A DNA stretch of 64,000 nt from Isochrysis galbana (GCA_018136815.1 CM030938.1:5790494-5854493); one strand, 5' to 3'; shown: positions 21,237 through 31,589, numbered from the stretch's first letter. The notes: generated from the sequence alone by a model not told the origin. Numbers and translations are program-made.

Positions 21237-22680
21237 TTCTCTAAGTCTAGAGAGAGGTGCTCATCTTCTCCTTTCTTCTCTTCCACGCCGCAATCTTCAA
21301 CAATCTCGTCGCATCTTCAAACAATCTCGAATCCTCTTCAAGCAATCTCGTCGATGTTTGTGCACTTAGAGAACACTCCTCCCGATGAGAACGACGGCCC
21401 GGCAAGCGAGATTGCGGGCGGCTGACGCCGAGATGCAAGCGTCGAGGTGGCGAGACCTCCGCCTTCCTGGCTTCTCTCTTCTCACTTCTCTCCCCCTTCT
21501 CATATCGAGTCTCGCTCTTTCACAGAGATTTCATGCTAAGACTCGAGCGCTTGGCTGCTGCGTGTCCACAAAAGTATTCAGACTCACCAAAGGACGGAGT
21601 ACTTTATTTTTAAAACTTTATTTCTAGCCTTGAGCCATGCACCAGCTCGCTTAGCCACCACACACAACACCCAAGGCACAAGGCACAGAACTTCTACAGA
21701 TGAAACCACCTGAGTTTATCTCCCCGCTCGCAGGCCTCCGGCTCCCGTTAGAAAACGCAAGGTGGTAGGCGCAGGTTTGCTCACCCTTCCCCCCCTCCTG
21801 ACGAATTGACGAATTGGGATGGCCCATAGGGCTAAGGGCAACGAGGAAGGAGGCATGCCGGCGGCAGGCGCGGCGAAGGAGACGACGTCGGAGACGCTGA
21901 CGGACTGAAGCCCGTCAGCATAGGAAGGCTGGCAAGCGGGCTTGGGCGAGGGCGAGGACGTTGGCCTTACATGTGAAACTCAGAACTCAGCAAGGCTAGG
22001 GCTGACCATTAACAGGCAAGTTTTTTGGAAACCCATTGGTAGTTTTTCAAGGTCAGCACATTGACAGGTTGAGTTTTTTTCTGGGTGTTAACAGGTTTTG
22101 TTTTAGGAGTGTAAATACCCTATTAGTGGCCATTAACAGGTTAAACCCATTACAAGGTGTAAAAAAAACTTCTTAATAGTCTCGCCGCGCGCGCGACTCT
22201 GTACAGTCCGCAGCCTCGCCCGCTTCCCTTCACTCCCCTTCCACCTGCCTTGCGGCTCGTCCCCTCGTGCTCTACCTAGGGGCTGGGTGTGATGGGTTTC
22301 CAGTGGCAGACGGTGTGTGCCGATTCTCGACGGCCTGTTTCTCGCCTTCCTTCTGTGCCGTCGGGCTACCGGCTGGTGTGTGACCGTTTCTTGTGTTGGG
22401 TGTCAGGCAGCTATGGTCAGTGTGACTAAGGCCTGTTGTCGGTTGGTGGGCGGCTCGCGGCGAGGGGTCGCTTGGTTAGGCGAGGCGCTCTGCTATGTTG
22501 AGGGCTTTCGCTACCAGAGATAGATTCGTGTTCATGACTAGGGCGCCTTTGTTGTTAGTTGAGAAGGCTGGGGCGCTGAGGTCGTGTGGAGGTTTGATTT
22601 TCGGCTTTCTTCCCTGGGTGGCCTTGCGCGTGCGTGCGGTGGAGAAGTCGTCCGGAGGTTCGCGACCTCTAACGAGGATA
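21237..22680. other. Gene-poor region with element fragments
   Basis: Contains three short tandem CAATCTCG-type repeats near 21300-21350. An inverted fragment of the proline-rich element ORF lies at about 21795-21935. AT-rich repeats of ACAGGTT/AACAGGTT type occur at about 22010-22140 (four or so interspersed GTTAACAGGTT-like words). From 22190 to 22680 the sequence is unassigned and leads into a LINE RT fragment. Confidence 0.4.
21795..21935 (-). mobile_element. Fragment of the proline-rich (methyltransferase-element) ORF start
   Basis: The reverse complement contains CGTCCTCGCCCTCGC, GCCCGCCTGCC, GTCTCCGAC-like and GCCCTATGGGCCAT segments found in the same order at 34490-34640 and 48660-48830. 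It is about 140 bp long and truncated at both ends. Confidence 0.6.
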
Positions 22681-22682
22681 TC

Positions 22683-22840
22683 GCATGTTCGACATACACG
22701 CTTTGGGCTTCGGCCCCGGGTACTCTAGATGGCTAGCGCTATTAACAAACGTTGACTCACTCCCGACCCGATGGATCAAGGCTAACGGTAGGCGTAGCAA
22801 TCCCTTCACGATACACTGCGGCATGCCCCTCTTTCGTGAT
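22683..22840 (+). pseudogene. LINE reverse-transcriptase fragment
   Basis: Reads HALGFGPGYSRWLALLTNVD, then RWIKANGRRSNPFTIHCGMP, almost identical to residues just before the MPQGCPLSPL motif of the LINE on the minus strand at 42880-43020. The match stops at GMP, after which the sequence is unrelated, so it is a short truncated piece. Confidence 0.85.
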
Positions 22841-23515
22841 CAACGCCGGTTCTGTTGCCCCCATGCTATGCATCATGTCGTCCCCCGCCGTCACTCAGTT
22901 TGCGCCCGACCGAGCACTCGGTAGAGGTCCACGCCGGGCCTGACAACCCTCCCTCGTCTCATCCCGTCCCGGTTCCGCCCACGACTAGCTCGCCTCATCT
23001 CTCCGTGTCTCCAGCAAGCCATCAAGTCATACATGACATACATGATGTGTAATACATGCTACGTGCGTCCATTCCCACCCTATTGCACTCGCACACCACA
23101 CCGCACTCGCACTCCTCCACAACACAAATAGTTTTTAGTGCACCCCTCCCAGAACGATGGGAGAAAAAAGGTTATACCAAATGGAGGCAAAGGATCTTAG
23201 GTCTTAGAGGTTGGAGCACACCACTCGCCCCTAAACCTAAACCCCACATCCTAGGACCCTAAATATAGGAGCTAGCGCACGAGGGGAGTGGCCGCAAGCC
23301 AGAATGAGTAGTGGTGAGGTAGGCAAGAACGGGTGATGCTTCGAAGCAGTTACCCCAGGGCCATGCGCGAGGCGAGAATTAAAAAAACCTCGTCAAGGTC
23401 AAGGTCCGTGCCGTTCACCATCACGGATAAAATTCGCAATGACAATGACCATCACTGCACCACGCTAGTCCCTCTCCCCAATAGACGTGCCACGGGCTAT
23501 TCACAGCGGCTGTAG
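22841..23515. other. Intergenic stretch with a copy of repeat E3
   Basis: About 23278-23400 carries the E3 repeat (GCACGAGGGGAGTGGCCGC, then GCGCGAGGCGAGAATTAAAA). The remainder shows no gene and includes the 3' flank of the fibrillin gene. Confidence 0.4.
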
Positions 23516-24184
23516 TTACAGCGACCAAGTCTCTCCTTCGGGCAGCCTGCGGTTGACACCGTAGTATCCCTGCTGCGTGCGCACCACACGCAAGTCACCA
23601 TCATTGTAAAGCACCTCGAAGGAGCCAAATGGCAGCGACAACGGTCCCTGCAGCTCAAGCGGCGGCAGCGCAAGGAGTGAGATGCCGAGTGCTGTGCGTG
23701 GCGCGATAGCAGCGCCACGCACAGTTAGGTCGCACCGCCTGCCGCTCGTCTCGTAGGAAAGGATCACGCGCTGCTGAAGCCGGTCCTTGGCGAGACCTGG
23801 TACTGCTGCAGTGAGCCACTCAGGCGGCTGGTATTCAATAATGTTTGTGATGGTGCCCACCTGCGCATCGATGGATTGGCCGATACGGACAGCAGCTGCA
23901 AGTGGCCCTGAGAGTCCGCCCACACCGACCAACGCCTCGCCAAACGACGAGCCTACAATGTCAGGAGCATCGGACCAGACAAGCTCCCAATCTCCGTCGA
24001 GAGCCAGAGCATCCTTTGCCGGCTGCTGCTGCGTAAGTGTGCCGAGGATCGAGGCGATGTGTGCGCGTTGTGAGGACGTAGCCTTGAAGCCGCGGTCCAG
24101 CGGAGCGACCGCCTCAAGCAACGTCTGCCGTGTGGACAGCACGGCCGCGGATGAGCCAAGGGCGAGCAGCAGCGCCGACAGCAT
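23516..24184 (-). CDS. PAP/fibrillin-family plastid lipid-associated protein
   Basis: Fibrillins are lipocalin-like proteins of plastoglobules and thylakoids that handle lipids and photoprotective compounds. This single-exon 222-aa protein starts with a hydrophobic leader (MLSALLLALGSSAAVLS), suitable as a signal peptide for a complex plastid. An N-terminal helical pair follows (LLEAVAPLDRG, IASILGTLTQQQPAK). The PAP core has DGDWELVWSDAPDIVG, the hallmark strand, and IDAQVGTITNIIEYQPPEWL. The C-terminal end FGSFEVLYNDGDLRVVRTQQ with GYYGVNRR is typical of the domain. It is divergently arranged with the GNAT gene. The 450-bp gap between them is GA-rich on this side, so CT-rich on the coding strand of this gene. 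Confidence 0.88.
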   Translation of the reverse strand: MLSALLLALGSSAAVLSTRQTLLEAVAPLDRGFKATSSQRAHIASILGTLTQQQPAKDALALDGDWELVWSDAPDIVGSSFGEALVGVGGLSGPLAAAVRIGQSIDAQVGTITNIIEYQPPEWLTAAVPGLAKDRLQQRVILSYETSGRRCDLTVRGAAIAPRTALGISLLALPPLELQGPLSLPFGSFEVLYNDGDLRVVRTQQGYYGVNRRLPEGETWSL

Positions 24185-24638
24185 CCGCTGTTCGCCTTCT
24201 TGTTCCCCTTCGCATCTTCCTGGAAAGGGCCAAACCTTTAGATTTTACTTAAAACTCTCTACACTCTCTTAGAGTATCTCTCTAGAGTATAAGGTGAAAA
24301 AGTACCCCTAGAGTACACCTCTAGAAGGAGAGCTTCTCTCATAGAGGGGTAGAGAAATAATAGAGAGGCGGAGGGAGAGAAGAAGCCAAACGACCTATCT
24401 TCTACTCTTCTCGTCTCTCTCTCTTTGTTATGTTGAACCCGCTGTGTGTTTCACTGTTGTTTCTCATATTCATTCTTCTTTTTCCTCGTCTCTATCTATC
24501 TCCCTCCTCCCACTACATCTCCGATGAACAGTCACCTCTCTCTCCCTCTTCTTTTCTTGAATAAAGCACTCGTTTACTTCATACTCATCGGTCTTGGGTC
24601 ACCCTACTCCTCTCCCCCCCCACTCCCCTTTTCGCCGC
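24185..24638. promoter_or_regulatory. Putative bidirectional promoter with purine/pyrimidine strand switch
   Basis: The stretch separates two divergent ATGs. Plus-strand sequence is purine-rich at about 24340-24390 and pyrimidine-rich from about 24400 to 24680, so each gene has a polypyrimidine tract on its coding strand. Four GTACxxCTCTAGA-like words with AGAGTAT/AGAGTACA occur at 24256-24325, possibly short tandem motifs. This is an inference from layout; no promoter consensus was used. Confidence 0.4.
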
Positions 24639-25298
24639 ATGCGCCCCCCTCCCTCGTCCGCCCTCTCCCCCCTCTCTCCCGCACGATGCACCGCACTGCT
24701 GATGGCCACATTGGCTTCGCCCAACGGCTTACTCTTCCGGGAAGCTCGCTGGCCCGACGACTACGCACGCGTCTGCGACGTTCGCCTGCCTTCTTCCTTT
24801 GTCGCTCAGGCGGACTCTTCCGGACCGATGGGCCGAAAGCTTCAGATGAGTGAGGAAGAGGCATTCGAGAGGCGCGTCGCTGCCCGACTCGGATCTGCAC
24901 TGAGAGATCAGGCTGTAGTGCTCCTCGCCCTTCAGCCGGACGCGCCCGGGGAGCCAGTGCTCGGAACTGTGGACTGCATTCCGCTGCCGCAAGGCAAAGG
25001 CCGGCGTGCTCTCGCACCGGACCTTCCCGCGCGATATCTGCTGCGCAACTTGTGGGTGGCGCCAGCAATGCGACGTATGGGGATTGCGAGGAGGCTGATG
25101 GCGGAGGCCGAGGCGCTCGCGCGCTCGCGCCACGTGACTATGCTCGAGCTCGAAGTCATGCCGGGAAATGGCGCGGCCCGCGCGTTGTATGCGGATTTGG
25201 GGTTCCGGCCAGCAGAGGAGGCGCCTGCGTGGATGCCGGCCTTCTTGCAGGGGTCGATACAGCTTGTGAAGGACGTCGATGTAGACGCCGGGTACTAA
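24639..25298 (+). CDS. GNAT-family N-acetyltransferase
   Basis: Transfers an acetyl group from acetyl-CoA to an amine; the substrate is unknown. The protein is 219 aa from the ATG at 24639 (MRPPPSSALSPLSPARC), whose Ser/Pro/Arg-rich start could be an organelle-targeting leader. The next ATG (MATLASPNG) is an alternative. The GNAT core is clear: RYLLRNLWVAPAMRRMGIAR (beta4 and the acetyl-CoA pyrophosphate loop, with RRMGIA as R/Q-x-x-G-x-A), a following helix MAEAEALARSRH, then TMLELEVMPGNGAARALYAD and LGF, the motif-B end typical of RimI-like enzymes. No intron is needed. The gene is divergent from the fibrillin gene. Confidence 0.88.
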   Translation: MRPPPSSALSPLSPARCTALLMATLASPNGLLFREARWPDDYARVCDVRLPSSFVAQADSSGPMGRKLQMSEEEAFERRVAARLGSALRDQAVVLLALQPDAPGEPVLGTVDCIPLPQGKGRRALAPDLPARYLLRNLWVAPAMRRMGIARRLMAEAEALARSRHVTMLELEVMPGNGAARALYADLGFRPAEEAPAWMPAFLQGSIQLVKDVDVDAGY

Positions 25299-26184
25299 GG
25301 GCTCTTTGCATACAAACATAGCTAGGGAAGGATGAAGGCATGGTCACCATGCTTGGATTCTACTTTTGAGGATGAGCGATTCATGGCAGTGATAGGGTCA
25401 CAATCAGCATCTTGCGCGGCCCGTGGCTGTAGTGGCAACGGGGGCGGGGTGATAGTTGATGAGCCACGCTGAGAAGGCGGCCGAGAGGGCTGGCGATTTA
25501 CCTTCGAGTGGTCGGCAAGCGTGGCGGCGACGGGTCCACTATGTGCTCGCAACAGTGCTCATCGGATGTCGTCCACAATATTCAAAGGCACCTTTGAAGC
25601 ATTCCAGTAGCCTCTGTTGCGGTAGCATGATCGCTTGCACTCGGCCCCGGATCATTCTCATGTTTCCAACCAGAAAGCCGGGCTCAAGAGGTCAGTGCAC
25701 GGGGAAGGCATGGAACGGCACGAGTGGGCCACGCATCGCTACTCCTACGGCATGTTCTCGCTAGCTGGCGCATGACTCTTTGCCATAGTTTCCCTTACAC
25801 TGGTCGTGGTCGTGAGGAGGACGACACGGGTCCGCGGTGATGTGAATGAATTTCATCAAGGAATGTGGCTGGGGGGGAAGTTGTGGCTGTGGTGATGTGG
25901 ATGGAAGTGGTGTAAGAGGAATGTTGAACCGGAGGGAGGCCCACATGCTAAAAAAACTTGTTAAACTATTCGCCTCGCGCGTGGCCTTGGTCCTCTAACT
26001 AGTAGCCACGCCCTTGGGGTTGGCAGAAATATCCGCATGTATCTACTGGATATTTGGGCTGATTTGCGGCAGAACCAGCTATCTCTGGATATTTGGGCGT
26101 GGGAGCGTTGGATCGATACTTGATACTTGGTGGTATATTTGGGTGAGTGTGGGGTCTTCATTCAAAGCCTTTGAATTGTGAATT
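25299..26184. other. Intergenic region with an inverted E3 repeat
   Basis: No gene is supported. About 25951-26015 holds an inverted copy of E3 (the reverse complement reads GGGCGTGGCTACTAG, CGCGCGAGGCGAATAG, then a T-run). The words CTGGATATTTGGGC and CTGGATATTTGGGCG recur at 26047 and 26094. Confidence 0.4.
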
Positions 26185-26690
26185 GGCTTAAAGTGAGCTT
26201 TTGGGACATCCCACCCCCTGAAACAAATCATCTCCACCTCCCATTCAACCTAAGCTATCGCTATGACCAACTCTACAGAGCTTGTCTTCGTTCACTTTTG
26301 CTGCCACATTCCACATTTAGCATGCGGTGCTGCACTCGGACGATCCGCTCACGCGGGAGGAGTTTTTTTAGCCCTTTCGAGCTGTAGGTTGACAAATTGG
26401 ACCGTTGGATGGCGAAATCACGCTTAGTCGTCACTAAAGGTCTAAAAAAGGGCAATCAAAGCAACATTTCACATTTCATATTTCATCTGCCCTGGCGACC
26501 ATGGGTGGAAGAGCTTTCCAATCAATGCGTGTATCTGCCACCTCTTTCACTTCAAGGACAAACTGTGATTTGACCCGACGCCCCGCGTGAAGTATGTCAC
26601 AAAACTGCTTGGTATTCCTGAGGGAATGGTGCCTTAGCCTTAGTGCCCTGAGAGCACATTGAAAGAGGATATGCATGAGGTAATCTACTG
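26185..26690 (-). mobile_element. Diverged copy of MITE M1
   Basis: Aligned by eye to the reverse complement of 32690-33250: TGAGCTTTTGGGACATCCCA, CTCCCATTCAACCTAAGCT, TGACCAACTCTACAGAGCTT, GCATGCGGTGCTGCACTCGG, then AGGTCTAAAAAAGGGCAATC and GAGGGAATGGTGCCTTAG all have counterparts in the same order. It lacks the TCCTAGAAACTAGGA subterminal inverted repeats of the intact copy and directly abuts a LINE ORF1 stub. Confidence 0.75.
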
Positions 26691-26905
26691 CCTATCTAGA
26701 TGGCTGAAAATGACTGTCGACTTGCATCTAGATGGTGCCCGTGGGGAGGTGTTCCATGCCTTACGTCGTGCCGCTTTCTGACGAGCCGCCTCGGGCGGCA
26801 TGGGGCGTCCCAGGTGGGGCGCGGTGGCGAGGGTCGCCTGGGGCTCGGGAGCGGTCGCGGCACGCTCCATAGGTCAAACTATAACAATAGTTGTATCTGC
26901 GGTAA
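26690..26905 (-). pseudogene. LINE 5' end and ORF1 N-terminal stub
   Basis: On the minus strand an ACAACTATTGTTATAGTTTG leader precedes an ATG and a frame MERAATAPEPQATLATAPHL. The other LINE copies have AAAACTATTGTTATAGTTTT and MERAPTAP at the same place. The frame remains open about 60 codons, then is lost at the MITE boundary. Confidence 0.7.
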
Positions 26906-27355
26906 GACTATTATAAGTTTTTTTAAAACACATATTCGAGTATAATTGTAAACGGACCAAGGACAATTTATGGCTCAAGTTGAGCTCTGTCCCACATATT
27001 CGACGGAACGCGACGTATTTAAGAGATAGAAGTTCGCTTGCAGCATGCATTCGTTTCGGGTATGGATATGGGTAGCCCCCCCCACTTCTATAACTATAAG
27101 AGAATTCAATTATGAAATAATTTTGGTAGAAACTGACCGAATTTTCCGCAAATTTTCAACATGGTAGATTTTGGTACCTGGCCCTTGCGCAAACACACGA
27201 GCACAGGCACTAGTAGCGACACACAGTGAATGTGGGAGAAGCCCTACGGAAAAGTGAGAAGTATCCACGATCATTTTCTTTGAAAAAAAAAAAGGAAACT
27301 GCTCATACAACTCCCAACGTTTGAAGACGGCAAGTTACGTTTTTCATCTGAGGGC
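26906..27355. other. AT-richer intergenic stretch
   Basis: No coding potential or recognised repeat. It is more AT-rich than its surroundings and probably contains the 3' UTR of the following minus-strand gene. Confidence 0.35.
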
Positions 27356-29449
27356 TTATGGCTGGGCAACGTCTTGTAACTGCTCAAGGCCGATCCTCAG
27401 TTTGGTAGGATGATGATGCAATGAAGCCATATCTACAGCTATAGTGTTGTCCGCATTGTTGTCTTCTTGGGAGCATATGCCTAGCGTGCTGCTTGTCTCA
27501 GATTCCTCGGACTCCCCGATAGTTGGCAAGCCTGGTTTGGAGTTGCGTGGCGCACGAGTGTGGGTTGACCACTCTGATATAAAGCTTAAGACGCCGGGCT
27601 GCACAAGGTCGCCGTCAATATCTGCATCCGTCACGATAGGCTCGGTGCCATCTCGATCCATCCCATCGAGGGCCCCGTCGAAGCCCTCGGGGTCTTCTAA
27701 AACGTCGGCTCCATCAACCTCACCCTCGGAGTCTTCAGAGGCCACATCGCTGTTCAGCTCGGATACATCATCATCTATGCCACGCTCGGCGGTCAATTCG
27801 GAGCCTCCAGCGACCTCAAGAACACGTCCGATTAATCCAAAACCGCTCTTTTTCTCAAACAGCACCTCGACCGCTTTATGCGGCTCTTCCTCATCGTCAC
27901 TCGTGGAGCGCGAGCTCTCAGTCCCTCGAAGAGAGAGAACGCTGAGCTCGCGTTCACTGAGCATGACCGATCGATGTGAATGCCCTAACCCGTACTCGTC
28001 CTCTTGCCCCGAACTGTAATATCGCCTTAGAGCTGGTAGACACTCAGCCTCCGCTTCAGCAAAGTAGGGGACATGCATGAAATCTCCGAAATCGACTTCT
28101 TGTGGTGCGCCTGACGTTGCACCGCTCGCTGTAGGTTCGACGGCAGGTAACGTGCCCTCGAAAATGATCATTTTTCGCTGCCGCGCCAGGTACAACACAA
28201 TCTCTTGAAAGATCTCCTTGGAAGCCGCCATGGCCTCGACTCGGGCGGCGTGGGAGGGTAGAGTCTGCTTGGCGCAGTTGAGCATCGCCCCGAGTAGGAG
28301 CTGCTCCGTGCGAAGACGATCCTCCCCGGCGCGAACATACATGGCGACAAGGGTTCTACAAGACTTCAAGGCATAACGCTCATCCAATGGATGACCCGGA
28401 ATACCCATCGCCTCTGCACACGGAGCGAACAGGCGGCGCGCCGCCGACAGAGCGCGGCCGTAGCTGAGTTCCATGTCAAGCAGCCCCGCGAGGCGACGCC
28501 GAGCATGGGATTGGAAGGTCTCGGGCTTGTTGTCCGCAGCAAGAGGTGGCCCATCCACCCGCGACGAAACGGGCAGCGCACGAATCACTCCCTCCGGAAG
28601 CGGCTGACGTAGCCGAAGCATTGCCGTTAGGATTGCGGCAGCGTCGGCGTCTCCGAATCCTTCTCGTGATGCCGCTGATTGAGCGTCGACGCAGGCTGCG
28701 GCCACAACGAGTGACGCGGGTAGTTTGAATTCGGTAGCCGTGAGTAGACGATGGAGGCAGCGCAGCGCGCTCAAATCGTCGGCGAGTTCTGCTTCCTCAA
28801 GCTCCTGCGCACATATGTCGTGCGCCATCTCGAGGATCTGAGGATTGATGGCATGGATTGACATAGTTTGCTTGAGCCCATCCACCGCCACGGTTGCAAG
28901 CATATCTACCCACTTCGCCGCATGCGCCATCAGGATTCGCGCATGCTCGGCGTAGGTCTGCCCCACCCGTCCTGAGGGCAAGAGTGCATGGAGCCACGCT
29001 TTGTCGGCGACTAGTGCCATGGCCGCCTCCGAAGGGAGCTCGTCGCTCTTCTGTCGCGGGTGGACCGCGCGCTTGTCCTTGCTGATCAGGAGGCATCGTG
29101 CCAGCAAGGCAAAGAAAACGAAGACAAACATGCTTCCAAAACCAATCAGCACGAAAAATGGCCCCCAAATAGTCAGGGCGTGCCCGTGGAGCGCAGTCGG
29201 TAAAAGCGGCGGTGAAACAGGCGGTGGTGGGGCGGAAACAGGTTGCCTAGCGAGCGGCTGTGGCTGCCATTTTTGACGGATAGGTGGTGCGGGTGGCTGG
29301 AATCTTGGTTTCTGCTGGTCCTCCTGCAACCTGCCCCTTGTTGCAACGTCCTGCAACTGCTGCCAATCGTCGGGCCAGAGAACCGTTCGCCCTCTTGTCC
29401 CCATCCCTGCCGACTTGGGTCCGCCAACTCGCACTCTCCAAGAGTCCAT
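27356..29449 (-). CDS. Single-pass membrane protein of unknown function, 697 aa
   Basis: I do not recognise a family. The N-terminal 85 residues are proline/glutamine-rich. Residues about 90-118 (TIWGPFFVLIGFGSMFVFVF then FALLARCLL) form one strong transmembrane helix followed by basic residues (KDKRAVHPRQK). The middle third is helical and alanine-rich, with several Ala/Leu repeats (LSALRCLHRLLTATEFKLPA, LVVAAACVDAQSAA) that resemble an alpha-solenoid. The C-terminal third is acidic and low-complexity (SELNSDVASEDSEGEVDGAD). It is a single long frame with no need for introns. The coding strand is CT-rich for about 400 bp upstream (29700-30120). Nothing in the neighbourhood points to a pathway. 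Confidence 0.65.
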   Translation of the reverse strand: MDSWRVRVGGPKSAGMGTRGRTVLWPDDWQQLQDVATRGRLQEDQQKPRFQPPAPPIRQKWQPQPLARQPVSAPPPPVSPPLLPTALHGHALTIWGPFFVLIGFGSMFVFVFFALLARCLLISKDKRAVHPRQKSDELPSEAAMALVADKAWLHALLPSGRVGQTYAEHARILMAHAAKWVDMLATVAVDGLKQTMSIHAINPQILEMAHDICAQELEEAELADDLSALRCLHRLLTATEFKLPASLVVAAACVDAQSAASREGFGDADAAAILTAMLRLRQPLPEGVIRALPVSSRVDGPPLAADNKPETFQSHARRRLAGLLDMELSYGRALSAARRLFAPCAEAMGIPGHPLDERYALKSCRTLVAMYVRAGEDRLRTEQLLLGAMLNCAKQTLPSHAARVEAMAASKEIFQEIVLYLARQRKMIIFEGTLPAVEPTASGATSGAPQEVDFGDFMHVPYFAEAEAECLPALRRYYSSGQEDEYGLGHSHRSVMLSERELSVLSLRGTESSRSTSDDEEEPHKAVEVLFEKKSGFGLIGRVLEVAGGSELTAERGIDDDVSELNSDVASEDSEGEVDGADVLEDPEGFDGALDGMDRDGTEPIVTDADIDGDLVQPGVLSFISEWSTHTRAPRNSKPGLPTIGESEESETSSTLGICSQEDNNADNTIAVDMASLHHHPTKLRIGLEQLQDVAQP

Positions 29450-29699
29450 CTGTCCGCGCGATCGCGAACCTCGTCCCCTGAGCTGGTTATCACTCCCTCA
29501 CTTAAGCTCTTGCTTTCCCCTGGCCTTGCTTGGTCTTTCCACCTCCTCCCTGCTACAAGCGAAGAACACAAGAGATATGTACTCGACGGGTGGTGTGAGG
29601 ATTTGGCCACTCCCTCAGACTCCTGCCCGCTGGCCAGCCGTGTTGTGCTGGCTGCTCACCCTCTCCCTTCGACTGCTCTCAATCTCCTTCTCTCGAGTT

Positions 29700-30273
29700 G
29701 ATAGTCTTAAAGGGGGAGAGGGGGGAGCGGAGGGTGTGGGGAAGAAGAAGGGGGAGGGGGAAGCGGCGTGCAAGCGGGCAGAGGGGAGGTGTACGTGGAT
29801 GGGAGGAGGGAGATGGGGCGAGGGAAAAGGAGAAGGAGAGGACGGTGAAGGGGCGAGGGGGGAGGGGGGGGAGCGGGAAGGGGAGAGGGGGGGAGAGAAG
29901 GGAGAGAGGGAATGAGGGAGGGAGGGAGAGGCAGGGAGAGAGAGACAAGAGGAGAGGAGAGAGAGAGAGAAGTAGAGAGAATCAAAGGGAGATTGAGAGG
30001 TTGACAGGGAGAGAGACTGAGAAGAGAAAAAGAGAGGGGAAAAGAGGGGAGAGGAGAGAGAGAGAGAGAAAGGGAGAGAGAGACAGGGAAGGGGGGGGGA
30101 AGAGGGAGAGGGAGAGAGAGAGTCCTCTTATTCCAGTGACGGTCTCATCTTCTCTGCCGATCAGCCCACCACGAGGACTCGAATACCAAACATATTTCTC
30201 TATTCTTGTGATCCGCGAGATGATGTGATGGATCACGGCGGCGAAGAGAGAGAGGCGATGGCCTTGAGGCGCC

Positions 30274-30363
<90 letters not shown>

Positions 30364-30500
30364 TCTCTCTCTCTCTCTCTCTCTCCCTCTCTTTCTCTCT
30401 CTCTCTCTTCCACTCTCTCTCTCTCTCCCTCTCTCTCCCCCCCCCTCTCTCTCCCTCTCTCTCTCTCTCTCTCTCGCTCTCTCTCTCTCTCTTACTGGAT
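29700..30500. repeat. GA-rich then CT-rich inverted purine/pyrimidine tracts
   Basis: Plus-strand purine-rich sequence (29710-30120) is followed, after about 150 bp of mixed sequence, by (CT)n at 30275-30495. The arrangement is an imperfect inverted repeat of simple sequence and can form a large hairpin. The many Ser-Leu and Arg-Glu frames are repeat artefacts. Confidence 0.9.
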
Positions 30501-31070
30501 TCGTTACATGCGTCACCACGGGGATCGACGGATGAAACGCTCTCACGAGAACGTTTCAAACACCGCCACATGGAGTAGAGAGTAGCCCACTAGTATTCAG
30601 TAGACCCGGTCTCTCTCGCGCGGCCGCACCCACGAGCAATGAGTATATATAGAATGAGTAGGATTCGCGGGAAAGAGGCGCCGTCCGCCTGACGGCGCCG
30701 CCCCTTGATCGGCGATCTCGATGATCTCGAATCTCATCTCGACCTCCAAACCCGCTTCAAGCTGCGAGTCGCAGTCTTGTCAACCAACCGCTACAAGTCA
30801 TCTCTCGGGATACGTATCGAGGTCTCTATCCCGCGCACTCCCGACTCTCGGGATAGTGGAACGGAGGGCTAGGGCGGTCAAACAGTGTTTTTTAATAGGG
30901 GTGAAAAAATGACCATCTCAGAATTGAGGAAATTTAAGGATTTTTTTCGGGAGAAAGTTCCCAATACACCCAACTAGCACATATCCGGGGCCCATTAGGA
31001 CCTGGACCCCCCCCTTGGGCCCCCATAACAAAACGTAATCAAAAACTGACAAAAGACGCTAAAATCGCAA
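30501..31070. other. Spacer before the second satellite block
   Basis: No gene is supported. A TATATATAG-type AT patch is at about 30643. The following sequence has GATCTCGATGATCTCGAATC short repeats near 30710-30740. Confidence 0.35.
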
Positions 31071-31074
31071 AAGC

Positions 31075-31460
31075 TCAAAAAGCCCAACTTCGAACCGATG
31101 CCGGGCGCGCTGCGTGGCCGTTTTCGACGATCCATCCGGATGGCGGACCCCACCAGATACCATATACGCATATCCCACCCGGATGGTCACGCCAATCGGG
31201 CAGGCCGCGCGCCGAACCCTCGTCGAAATCACCCACCCGCCGAGCCCATTGAACGTTGAGCCGTCGCCGAGGGAGGCCCGGAGAGACCAACTTCGAACCG
31301 ATGCCGGGCGCGCTGCGTGGCCGTTTTCGACGATCCATCCGGATGGCGGACCCCACCAGATACCATACACGCATATCCCACCCGGATGGTCACGCCAATC
31401 GGGCAGGCCGCGCGCCGAACCCTCGTCGAAATCACCCACCCGGCTCGCCGTCCTCGAAGA
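31075..31460 (+). repeat. 203-bp tandem repeat, about two copies, related to the 204-bp satellite
   Basis: CCAACTTCGAACCGATGCCG recurs at 31084 and 31287 (203-bp period), followed each time by GGGCGCGCTGCG, CGACGATCCATCCGG, CAGATACCATAYACGCATAT and GGTCACGCCAATCGGGC. The order and spacing match the unit in the array at 6570-9470 (CCAACTTTCGACCGC, GGCGCGCTGCCGG, GGTCATCCACTACG, CAGGCACCATATCCGAATAT, CAGCCACGCCAATCG), so the two are diverged members of one family. Confidence 0.85.
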
Positions 31461-31589
31461 CGTCCGCAAGGCGCAAGGCGGTGGAGCATTGCCGTGCGAC
31501 GGGCGAGAGCGAGAGCGCTCGTCTCGCGGTTCGCTCGGGCAAGTTCCCTAGGCCCAGGCCATGTTGTATTCAGGCCTCCTGCAAAAACT

